Shown here: positions 37,105-48,066 of the stretch, piece by piece
How the letters are laid out: every line of letters begins with the position of its first letter
Numbering within the stretch: the first letter of the stretch is position 1
Assembly (NCBI GenBank): GCA_026008535.1
Contig: BRKX01000014.1
Coordinates: forward strand, 27,069,194-27,133,193
Direction of reading: 5' to 3'
Length of the DNA: 64,000 bases
From: Perilla frutescens
Lineage: Eukaryota; Streptophyta; Magnoliopsida; Lamiales; Lamiaceae
Program-made: the position numbers and the translations under genes
The notes under the pieces: generated by a model
The model's database searches: none
Told to the model about the DNA's origin: nothing
The model's input: only the letters and a program-made list of their open reading frames with translations

Positions 37105-37559
37105 AGCAAGGCTTGGCCGGAGAGAAGCGACCACCGAACAATAATCTATAAAAAAAAACACGACACACATGTCCATATAAGGAAAAAAAAGAAAATTTAC
37201 ACGAAATCGTTCTACACGTCCATATAAGAAAAAAAACAAAAAAACCTTTTTAAAAATGGATATTAGAATGCCACAACATGGAAGGCTAACTAATACCTGC
37301 GCACAGGGAGCGGTCGGATCGAATACGATTACAGCTGCCGTCGACCTTCAGAATCCCTCAAGCCCTTCAAGCTTTATCTCTCAAATTTTTTGCCCCAAAG
37401 TGTTCCCCTTTTGCTCACAAATAAAGAAAAAAACCCAAGGATGTTGTACAAAAAATACAACCACCCCTGCCTCGAGAATGCAAATATAAAACGGTTCATC
37501 TCCTCCTCTCCTCTCCTGTCCCGTCATAAACTCAGCTACATCTCACGAAATATGTATTG
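37105..37559. promoter_or_regulatory. Promoter/leader region of the copy-1 protease gene
   Basis: This spacer lies between the first exon and the inverted-repeat arm. It has a CTACACGTCCATATAAG phrase and a duplicated GTCCATATAAG at 37170-37228. No TATA element stands out reliably. Confidence 0.35.
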
Positions 37560-39130
37560 TTAGCATTTTAGACTTTAAAAAAAGGAATATGAACTAAGAT
37601 AAAGAACATGTAACAACTTAATAATACGTAATAATGAACCCTGCACTTTCATATTAAAATTAAATTAATAAGGTGAAGGGCCATATACATGCATGCAATC
37701 AAATCTTACATGCATGCAATCAAATCTTCGCTATGATTTCATTTTTCGTCGTTGGATGTGCAATTGTGAACAGCAGATAACACTTTTACTGTAGTAGCCA
37801 AGTCATCATGACAATTGGGAAAAAAAAGTGAACTGGTGTGCTTGACTCAACCCAACCTCCAAATTAAAATTACATTTTTCACCAACCTAATGTGTTATAT
37901 TAATTATGTATCATAGTGCCTAAAAGATTTTAACAAGGGAACGCGTCGAGCTAAGCCCAAAATAGTACATATAATATTTTGGATAAATAAATATATGTAT
38001 AAGGAGATACGAAATTTATACAATCGTAGCGACAAACTAATAGATAAATAAATTATAATTTATTCTCATAATTTACAGCTGACTGGAAAAAAAAAGAGGA
38101 GCTATATTTTTAAATAATGTCAAATTAGTCAAAAATTCAGAATATTAAAGAGATTGATTTCAATTAATCATGTTAAAAATTGCAAAAGTCATACAGTATG
38201 TGATATTTTGCAACCACACACATAGATATATTAAAGACATGCTACACGTTGCATAATTAACGTGTAGCACGCATGTTTGCAATTCCGTAATACGCAAATT
38301 TTTCGGCTTTGTGGGCTCGTATTTTCTGGCCCAATCAGGTCAATGCTACATTTGTAACATGGTTATGGGATGGGCCATTTATGGTCTCAATTAGGCAGTA
38401 ACAATATTTTTTAGGGTTCACTTAACAAAGCGATAATCACTTAATAAAAAAAATTTAATGAATTCTAAAAGATTAAAACTTAAAATCACGGAGCAATAAA
38501 TAATTTTTCAATATTTATATTATACATTCACTAGAAAGTACGGGAAAAATATATAATATTTTTAAATATTTTAAATAGTGAAGAATTTCCTGAATGAAAA
38601 TAATTGTCAAATGTAACACTTCAACGGCAGAATTAATAATTTACATATCACTTTCAATAAAATTAAACATAAATTATGAAGTTAAATACATCGGTGTATT
38701 TAAACAATTTATGGTCACAATTAATTAGCAATTCCAGATTCGAAAATAGTCTGTAAGATTAACAATATTATACAAAATACAACATGAGTTTCAACTTCGT
38801 AAATAACTACATTTTCTTAAATTTATACTTTCAAATATCACAGATAGAAAAAAAAAATCAATCCCCTACGGTTCAGTTTCAAAACAAATACATACCGATA
38901 TCATAATTTTTTAATTGGTCACTTCCAACCTTTCATTCATTACAAAAAAATTTAAAAAATCACTTCTCCAGCGTATCAGTAAAGGCTGGTAAGAACATGT
39001 AACACGGTCGAAGGAGACAAGTGTAGCACGTAAGTTTATAAGAATTGCCAACAACGTGTTACGCGCCCCGTGCAGAACGTGTAGCACGCGCGTTTGTTGT
39101 CTATTTCATATTTCCATATATTTCCTTCAG
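37560..39130 (-). repeat. Right arm of the long inverted repeat (partner 200-1790)
   Basis: It is the reverse complement of the left arm in the same order, with GTGTAGCACG motifs concentrated toward the outer end (38240-38275, 39000-39090). A duplicated CATGCATGCAATCAAATCTT at 37690-37728 is specific to this arm. The arm directly abuts the promoter side of the protease pseudogene, as expected for a Mutator-like terminal inverted repeat. ACACG motifs continue to about 39395 but the match to the left arm is weak there. Confidence 0.75.
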
Positions 39131-39589
39131 ACAGTATTTAATATTATAAAATTAGAAAGTGTAATCATGAAAAGCAAACAGTCAAAAAGAAAACCCAAAA
39201 AATTCAGTTGTTGGTCAGAATTTAAAAAAAAAAATCAACCACCGCTTATCGATCTCTTTCTATTTAATTAAGTTGTTTAATTGTCGCACATCTACACATT
39301 TTTCATCAAATCAAACGTGTGCTACACGTTGGTGTATAGCGTGTAACACGTTCGGCCAACGTGTACTATAAGTTTGAGGTCAAAGTGTAGTACACATTTT
39401 CAATTTTTTTTTGGTAGTATATCACAATTATTAGTTAAAATATTAAATTTATTTTGTATCTTTTATGTATTTGGATTTATTTGGTATTTCGTTTATTTAT
39501 TTTTGAATTTGTACCGTAATTGAGATTATTTTATCTCAACATCTTACAGGCTAATTTACCTAAAATAAGTTAATTTCATTTAAATTATA
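39131..39589. other. Flank of the right arm with ACACGT motifs
   Basis: At 39315-39395 lie GTGTGCTACACGTTGG, GCGTGTAACACGTTCGG and GTGTAGTACACATT. This may be the true outer end of the element. There is no gene. Confidence 0.4.
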
Positions 39590-40860
39590 ATGATTAGATT
39601 ATATAAATTCATTTGATTTGAAATCATAAGAATACTAGTTCATTATAAACTAGATTATGTAAGTTCATTTCATATGAAACTAAAGAAATTACAATATACG
39701 TCTTCATTGTATTTACTATAACAAGAAATTAACAATGTAAGCAAAATGACATAAAAAGTTCATTTAATTTTAAATTATAAGAATATTAGTTCATTTATAG
39801 ATATATTTTGGCAGTTCATTACGGCCATAAACCCCGAAAACCCCTAAATCCCTAAACCCCCAAAAACCACTAAAAATCCCCCACAAACCCCAAAACCCCC
39901 TAAAACCCCTTAAACCCGACACCCTGAAACCCCTAAATCCTTAAACCCCCGGAAACCCCTAAAACCCCTTTGAAACCACTAAACCCCCTAAAACCCCTTA
40001 AACTCGACACCCTTAAACTCCAAAAATCCCTAAACCCCCGGAAACCCCTAAAACACTCGAAACCCCTAAACCCCCTGAAACCCTTGGAAACTCGTGAAAC
40101 CCGACACCCTGAAACCACTAAAATCCCTGAAACCCTCGAAACCCCTAAACCCCCTGAAACCCTTGAAAACTCGTCTAAACCCGACACCCTGTAACCCCTA
40201 AAACCCCTAAACCCCTGAACCCCGTGAACCCATAAACAACTAGTTCGTTTAATTTGAAATTATAGAAATCCATCGGAAATAAATCATAGGTGGAGAACCA
40301 TAATGTGACAAACTCACAGTTAGAGGTATTAGTGAACTTTGAAAGTTTAAAACTCAAATCATTATATAATATAGTATGTTGTTACTTTTTAATCTTATGA
40401 TTTTCTTTTGCATCATGTAATATAGTATGATATCACATCTTGATATTATTATTACTTATTGTATTTTGAAGTGAAATGAACAATATAATGTAATTTATTA
40501 GTTCATTATAAGAGAAGTAAAAAATACTATTTCATTTCATTACAAATCACAACAAATTACTTTATAAAAGCTCATTTCGTTTCAAATGGTATAATACAAT
40601 AATATATTATTGCTTTTCATTATAAATTAGAAGAACATTATTTATATAAATAAATTTGGTTATAGTATAAATTCTTATAATTTCAAATGTAATGAATAGC
40701 TTGTATAATGTCATTTGTTATAACTTAAAATAAAATAAATTATATAATGTAATTTCACATAATTTGTAATGGAATTAGCTTATATATTATGTAAGTTCAT
40801 TTCATCTTAAACTATAACAAATTACAATATATGAGTTCATTTTATTTTAAAGGCCTAATT
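39590..40860. repeat. Degenerate AT repeats of the same family as 2761-3600
   Basis: Repeated TTCATTT(C/T)AT and AAATTATAAGAATA.TAGTTCATT phrases occur in both orientations. A telomere-like block interrupts them. No gene is present. Confidence 0.5.
39826..40232 (+). repeat. Telomere-like interstitial repeat (degenerate CCCTAAA)
   Basis: About 400 bp of AAACCCCTAAA-type units with variants CCCTGAAA, CCCTTGAAA, CTCGTGAAACCCGACA and CCCTTAAA. A longer-range phrase near 90-100 bp (CCCGACACCCTGAAACC) recurs at about 39918, 39993, 40102 and 40181. Plant telomeres are (CCCTAAA)n. Here units are expanded and mutated, so this is a telomere-derived or telomere-like minisatellite, not a functional telomere. 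ORFs with a KPLNPLKPLE pattern are artefacts. Confidence 0.75.
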
Positions 40861-42315
40861 ACAATTTAATGTACGAGTTTGAAGGTTTTAATAGAATAAT
40901 CAAATGTTTCAATAAAGACAATTTAATTCTCAAAGTGAATATATTTTAATAGACCGCATCTAACGTTCAATAATAACAATTCAATTCCCAATGTTTGAAA
41001 ATTTTTACTCAAATGGTCCGATATTATAGGCGAATAAAATCAATTTCATCACTTTTTCCGGCAAAAAATCATGTCTATTATATTACATAATTTAAATCAG
41101 TAGTAAACAAAAGGTAAAAGTTACTACAAGTTTATGGTGTTGTGGCAAATTAGTACACGCAGAAACACAACATGTCACCTGCGCACACATAGTAGTCTAG
41201 CTACACGCAACCTACACATTGAATTTAGTTTTTGGGTTTTTAAAATAATAAATGATAAGAAGATTAAAAAAAGGAAAAATTTCATACAACTTGTGACACG
41301 CTCAGCTTTCAATTTTTCTCTTATTTGTTATAATTAAAAAAAAATAAAAATGATCCAAAAATTAACTAAAACATGTGACGCGTTTTTGGGAATGAAAAGC
41401 TTCTCTTATGTTATTTTTATTTTTTCACAAACACATGCATACAAACACACAATTTTACAACTACACGCACACAATTACATGTACACGCACGTGCACAGAA
41501 ACACACAATCTTTTTTTGTTGAAAAAATTTGTAACTTAATTTTTTTTTATAATCGTGACTTTTTTATTATAAAGTTTTCACTTCCAACAAAAAAATAAAA
41601 AATTGGAAAAAAAAAATACTAAAATTCAATTCATAGTAATTATTTTGACAATTTGTGGTAGAGAACACAAACGCAATACAACGAACAACTCGATTTTATA
41701 ATCAACAACAGAATTCGTCATAAGTATCACTTTATCTTTGAATAGTGTCGACCAAATATATATATATATATATATATATACACACTTTTGTAATTTTTGT
41801 CAAAAATTAATGTTATATTAGTTTATTGGATTGCATAATATAGTATGATGTCACTTCATATTATTATTACTAGTGTGTAATAATTGATGCAGTATGTTTT
41901 CGAATATTAATTTTATGAAAATGTGATATCAAATTCATACTATTTGAAAAAAAAATTCATTTAAATGTATAATGCGGGAAGAAAATAGATGAAAAAATAC
42001 AATGCCTGATAAATGAAAATACATATATCTACATACATACATATATATGCATAGTAATTGTAGTGTGAATAAATTTTATAAATTCAGCACTTAAAAGGTA
42101 TTATCTTTATACATAATTTTATTCATAGAAAAGTTATCTATTCGTATATTATATATAGATTAGTAAATTAATTTACGTACATATAGTAATTATTATATAC
42201 TGCATTTTTTAACAATTTCTATCTAATACTAAAATTAATGCTCCAATTTTAATGAAGTAGGAAAAAATCAGAAGTCCCGTTTGATTTGGTTGATTGGATA
42301 AGATAAGATTGCACA
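40861..42315. other. AT-rich non-coding stretch with a dispersed repeat
   Basis: No gene is seen. 41540-41780 resembles 56290-56650 (CACTTCC.ACAAAAAA, then GGTAGAGAA.ACAAAC.CAA). (AT)n runs lie at about 41758-41780. CACA-rich sequence with ACACG words lies at 41430-41510. Confidence 0.45.
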
Positions 42316-44121
42316 TGTCACGACCCCAAATTAATATCTGATTAATATGAAGTGTGACTGGCACAACTCGACCCCAATGAAAGATGGATCAAGGCGCGAA
42401 CCGGAAATAATTAAATAAAGGAATGAATTCCAAGATCGATATTTGCTGTGAACTCAAATTATGAACTGACTTTCATTTCTCAAAATATAACTAAATAAAT
42501 ATAGATACCTTAGAATAACAAAAAGGTATCAGCGAGTTCAAGACATACTGATGACTTGACTCGATTAGACTTAATTAGCGGAAGCAACATAGCATAACAA
42601 AATACAGGAAATATTCTGAGTCCTGTACAAAACAACTTTCTTTCTCAGCACTTCACCCTGCACCATCAACACTCAACCTGCACATTTAAAAACAAACATG
42701 CAGGGCTGAGTACAAGTATACTCAGTGAACACATTGCCAAAATATCATAATATATCTGATATTATGAACATTTCTTAAAACTGCTTTTATTGTCATGCAT
42801 CCAAGTAAACACACAGGGTTTTATCTGAAAAGGCCCTATGTTTTACTAAATCATTTTCAGTCTTTACGCGCGCTTTTCTGTTGTATGATCATCCATATCC
42901 CAACTGAGGAATAGCTCCGCTCAGCCTTTTCCGCACACGTCGAGGAATAGCTCCGCTCAGCCTTTTCCATGAATACATATCTGAACTAAACTCCGAGGAA
43001 TAGCTCCGCTCAGCCTTTTCTACGGACGTTTAGCATCGTCGATGTCTTAGTCATGAATAGCTTCGCTCAGCCTTTCCCTCTTCCTAATATCACCGACCCA
43101 AGTGTACACTAAAGTGTAGGGATTGTGCCATATACCAATGGAAAGCCACAGAAGTCTAGTTTACGGCTAAATTTACGGTTACTCAACACGATAACTAACG
43201 AAAAAGTTATGATCATTTTACTAGAAGGTGGCAGAATTGCCAGAATTTCCGAAAACAAACTCATGACTTGACTTTGAAGATTTTTCACCATCGATTCAAG
43301 AAGAGTTACGGACTGAGCTATATACCATTAGAAAGCCACAGAAGTCTAGAATTTTTAAAAATTTACAGTGGCTTAAGATGATAACAGATGAAACGGATAT
43401 GCCCGTTTTACTGAAAGGTGGCAGAACTGCCATGACTTCATGAAAACCGAAACATGACCCAACTTTGTCGATTTTTCATAATTTACTCAGAATGAATTAG
43501 AGAATGAGACCTATACCATTAGAAAGCCACTTAAGTCTAGTTTCCGGAAAAATTTACGGTGTCTCAATCCGACGTAAAACGAGGGAGTTATGCTCGTTTA
43601 ACCGAAGGGTGGCGAGTCTGCCAAAAGTCAAGCGCGGGCGCGCGGACGTGCGCGGCGGCGCTACTGGGCGCGCCGGTGTGCCCCCGCGGGGCTCATGTGC
43701 GCGGCGGCGCTGCTGGGCCCGCTGGTGTGCCCCCGCGGCGCTCACTTGCCCCGCGGCGCTCTCTCCCCCGCGGCGTTCTCGCGCGCGCTCGCACGGGTGT
43801 GAGGCCGAGAACGACGACAACTCCATGAAAGCTTCAACTCAAGCTTTCATCCCCAAACATAACCCAAAAATAAAAGCTAAAAACATGCTATAAATCATAA
43901 ACAATTCATTTCTACCATTAATCAACATGCTTTCTCAAAATTTTTGCAACACAAAATATATATATACATCTTATGAAACAAAACTGAAACATATGTCAAC
44001 AATTTCTAATTTCGAAATACCTTTGAAACACAATGGAAAAGCTTGAAGAAGCTGGAACAAGCTCTGCTACTTCGCTCTCTTTCTCTCTTCCTTCGAAAAA
44101 AACGAAAATGGATATGGATGT

Positions 44122-44164
<43 letters not shown>

Positions 44165-44970
44165 AAACTTTTGTGCAGAAAGAATGAAGAAGAAAGGAAG
44201 AACGAGGCAAAGATGGAAATGAAGAAGAAAATGAAGGGCAGCTGCTATTCTTGATCTCTCTCTCTCGATTCCCCTTTTTTTTGCAGGAATAATGAAGATG
44301 GAAATGTTCTGATTGATTTTTAAAAAAAAGAAACGTGGGAGGGTGAGGGGAAAGGTAAGGGGAAAGGCATGGGTGAGGTGAGGGAAGCCATGCCTTGGTT
44401 GACCAAAATAAACTACCCGATCGTTCGACTATCGTGATATTTTCCGTCTTCGGAAAAATCCCGAACTAAACCGATATTGCTAAAATAATTCACTTACTTT
44501 AAAATAATAGTTATTTAAAATTATTAATTTTTTAAAACACTGCTTTAAAATACTAGTTTTAAATCCTCAACAATTAAAACATCCGAACTAGAGAATATCT
44601 AGTTCTCTCGGATTTTAAATCACCCTGTTTAAATTATCTGAATTTAAACACTAATGACTGGAGAATATCTGATTCTCCTAGTCCTAAAAAAAATATTTAT
44701 CGGAATATCTAATTCACGATAAATACACACCGCAAATTTAAAAGAATAGGAATTGAATTTATCTGAAATTACAATTCCGGCTTTCCATAGCTAAAAAGAG
44801 GATTAAACCCAAACTGAAATAATTAATTCACCTATGGGAATTAATTGATCTTGAATTCCATGAAACTTAACGGATACTTTCGACCCTAATCTGACTGGAA
44901 ATTACTATACTAAATAGTAATTTCAACAATTAACTGAAATTAAGCAGTAATTATTTTACGGGGTATTACA
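42316..44970 (-). mobile_element. Second solo LTR, minus orientation
   Basis: Bounded by TGTCACGACCCC on the left and GGGGTATTACA on the right. On the minus strand it therefore starts TGTAATACCCCG like the solo LTR at 7352. A perfect 5-bp duplication GCACA flanks it (42311-42315 and 44971-44975). It is 2655 bp long with no coding domain. It shares GGGCTGAGTAC near 42703 with the other LTR (reverse complement TACTCAGCCC). Inside are four GAATAGCTCCGCTCAGCCTTT-like units (42905-43075), a ~190-bp tandem repeat (43127-43625), a very GC-rich patch (43620-43810) and (TC)n at 44124-44161. ORFs in the GC-rich patch are not genes. Confidence 0.9.
43127..43625. repeat. ~190-bp tandem repeat inside the second solo LTR
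   Basis: Units start near TATACCAATGGAAAGCCACA (43131), TATACCATTAGAAAGCCACA (43321) and CTATACCATTAGAAAGCCAC (43510). Each contains AAATTTACGGT/AAATTTACAGT and a GGTGGC(A/G)...CTGCC segment. The last unit is partial. Confidence 0.75.
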
Positions 44971-45109
44971 GCACAACTCACTTATTAATAATCATGGGCT
45001 TACTTTCATTGATTACAATTTTATTGTCAAGATAAATTATTAATATTATTTGAATTGGATAAATAAAATTAAAACGTAACTAAATATCGAAACTGCCCTC
45101 ACATAAGAT

Positions 45110-45970
45110 TGTTATTAGGGAAAATGGTCAAATACACCCTTAATTGTTAATAAACCAAAATTATTACAAATTAATAAATTATGGTTAATAATAACTAAGA
45201 TAATAAATACTAATAAATTGATTAATAAATTAACTAAAACATAATAATAGTAATATAGTATACAAATTTGAATATATATATATATACATATATATATCGA
45301 GTTCATTTATAAAATTATTTTGAATTTTTAAATTCGATGATTCAATGATGAATACTACAATAGATATGCTGAGTATTCGTTTAAGATGATTTAATGTTTT
45401 GGAAAGGGAGTATGATTTATGAATTTCAGATTTGTTTAAATTTGTTTATGATGATTTAATGTTTTGGAAAGGGAGTTTGAAATTAATTGTTTTGTGGGTC
45501 CGTTTTACCATTGAAAATAAAGGCGATCACTTAATTGTAAATTTGAAATACACAGATGATGGTTTTTAGATTCAAATCATTTTATGAATTATCTCAATAT
45601 ATATAGAGAGATATATTATAAATAATGAATTTTACATATTATTATTATTATTATTATTAAGTGTTAATTAATTTATTAATAAATTTCATGGTATTTATTA
45701 TTTTATTAACTGATAACCATAATTTATTAATTTGTAGCACTTTTGGTTGATTGCAAAATTATGTATATGTGTATGTGAAAAATCTTAGTGTGTGAGAAAA
45801 ATGTGTGTTAGTGTGTGTTTGTTAATGATGTTAACTTTTCCATCCATAGAAGAGGCAATGTGAGCAATTTTAGAGAGTCGAAGGGGCTAAATAAACCAAA
45901 TAGTCAAAGAGGGGGCAATGTGACCCTTGTAGAATAGTCGAGGGGGCTATGTGGCCCTTAGCCCAATTAT
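45110..45970 (+). repeat. Rearranged copy of the 3600-4260 repeat
   Basis: 45110-45600 is the inverse of 3600-4050, while 45640-45970 is a direct match to 3950-4260. 45150-45240 and 45660-45760 are therefore inverted repeats of each other (ATAATTTATTAATTTGTA core). It ends GGGGGCTATGTGGCCCTTAG. It is non-coding. Confidence 0.6.
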
Positions 45971-46340
45971 TTAACATAAATTCCCAAACTTCCAAACATA
46001 ATATAGAACAATAATATAATACATAGTTATATGTACAAGTGTTATACATTATGATTTTTTTATAGAATGATATGTATTATGTATTGTGGTTGAATAAGAT
46101 GATTAAACTCCTCGGGTGGAAGGAATGATATATATTGTACTACTAATTAAATTAGTTAGTCATTGAATCAAGAATTACAACTGTCAAGCAAATTATATTT
46201 TTCTTAAAAAAATCGTAAACAGTACATAACATTTTGAAAAATATATTGAACATGAAACCTTGAACACAATATATCACAACAAACTATTAACCAAACTTTG
46301 AACTTTTATCATTTCTTTATCATTGAGCAACACATGTTGC

Positions 46341-46422
<82 letters not shown>

Positions 46423-46697
46423 TTAATATAAATAAATTAAAAGACTATAAATTCCGAGTTCGTTTTCGAATAGTTACAATTTAATTATAATTTATGTCTC
46501 TTATGTTTATATCGTTTTTTTGATTATTGATTAATCTAGAATTTTTAGATATTATTATATTTATAAAATGATATACATATACATATACATATATATATAT
46601 ATATATATTGAAATGTAATTTTTTAATTCACTACTCAAATTTAGTATAGTAAAATTATTGAAACTTTAATAATTAATTTAAGCAAATTAGTTGAATT
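45971..46697. other. AT-rich non-coding stretch
   Basis: It contains the AAT microsatellite and (AT)n near 46565-46610. No gene is seen. Confidence 0.5.
46343..46422. repeat. (AAT)n microsatellite, ~27 units
   Basis: An uninterrupted TAA/AAT trinucleotide run of about 80 bp. Confidence 0.95.
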
Positions 46698-46724
46698 GCG
46701 TGCAATGCACGCTTTCTCTGCTAG
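46698..46724 (+). mobile_element. Candidate Helitron 3' end
   Basis: GCGTGCAATGCACGC forms a 6-bp stem with a 3-nt loop. It is followed after eight bases by CTAG and then T. This matches the Helitron terminal layout and shares its core with the minus-strand candidate at 16931-16957. The 5' end was not located. Confidence 0.45.
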
Positions 46725-46899
46725 TTAATATGAAAAGTGTCTATGTAATACAAAATAATTTTTTAACTTTTCATACTTCAAGGGAAAGACATGAGTACAT
46801 ATATATGTGTATATATATATATACACACATTTATTCCGTGCAATATTGCACGGGTGTTAGTGTAGTTATGTAATACAGTCATGAATATTCAACTATACG
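46725..46899. other. Spacer with a second GTGCAAT hairpin
   Basis: GTGCAATATTGCAC at about 46839-46852 is a perfect palindrome close to GTTAGTGTAG. No gene is seen. Confidence 0.35.
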
Positions 46900-48066
46900 A
46901 TATTCATTCACAATTAACATAGTCCAAATGTAGCTCTGCAGTGTTGTTTTCAATATATAAAGCAGGCTACACACAAGAAATTTGTATTTATGAGGTTACT
47001 GACACCTTTGTTTATAATTGTGTGTGATATTTCATTAAACTTATAATATGAAAACCACATCATTGTTTTGAATTGAGTGACAACTAATCATCAACAGACG
47101 TATAATTGTGTCATAGTTACTTATTTCATAGTTGGTTTCGACATTATATAATATATCAATTTACAAAGTTATTATTTGACCTACGAATGTTAATGATAAT
47201 TTAACGTGCCTCCGGCAAATATTTTACACACATACCAATAAATTAAAAGAAAATGACAAATAGCAATTTAATACATTTATGACCTCTAAATCATATGATG
47301 AAGTACTTCTAAATAGGGTTCGAATTCAGATTATTATGAATGTAAGCTTATCAAGTTCAAATATGTGTGAATGTGTGGAAACAAAACAAATTGCGCGCAA
47401 TTTGACTAGACATTAAATTTGGACTGTGGATGGATTTTTGGCCGAAAGCACACAACTATTCCACAAATGTGGAAAACGATCTAAATTTCCAGTATTGAAA
47501 ATTTATACCCATTTTTTTCCAAAAAACAATAGTGGAAATGAATGACGCATAATATAGAAGCGCACTAAATTCTGCTATGGCTTATGATACTTTCGTAAGT
47601 TAAAAATAATTCATTTTCTGTTCAAAATGAGGTCAATTTATATTCACATTGGGAGCGGCGACAATTGATAGTGAATAATAGTTAAATGAACAATATGCAA
47701 TATTAGAACAACACGATTTGGAAATTTGTTCTCCCAAAATAAAAAATAAAACAAAAGAAAGATAAAAGGGAAATGGAGTTGGAAATAAAAGGCCTTACAC
47801 AGCCAATTTTATTATTATCAAACATCACTGAAGCTTCTTAACAACTCTTTGTATCCGAACTTGAACATATACTTATCCAGCGAAAGTGAAGCATAGCTCG
47901 AATCGAACTCCGTGACGATATTTATAATTCGAGCAAAAATGGGAGCAAAAGTCGAAGCTCGAGCTCGAACTGCAGCTCAACCTCGAACCGAGTATAAATA
48001 ATACCACCCGCCATTGAAGCTGAAGGTATTCAACTCCATTCGGCCCGATTACGTTCCTTATTACGA
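46900..48066. mobile_element. Fragment of the GAGCTCGA-rich hAT-like family
   Basis: 47860-48040 parallels 15408-15600 phrase by phrase (CGAACTTGAACATAT, GAAGCTCGAG, AACCGAGTATAA, TGAAGGTATTC). 47100-47390 parallels part of the AT-rich core near 14570-14810 (CATGTGTGAATGTGT-like ending). The terminal TTTACAGC...CTA has decayed. No target duplication was found. It abuts the 3' side of the second protease pseudogene. Confidence 0.5.

Noticed and set aside
39933..40194. ORFs with FRGFRGF or KPLNPLKP patterns
   Set aside because: They are translations of the telomere-like repeat on either strand.
43504..43893. Arg/Ala-rich open frames on both strands in the GC-rich patch
   Set aside because: They lie wholly inside the second solo LTR. 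Open frames in all phases are expected from the GC-rich composition.
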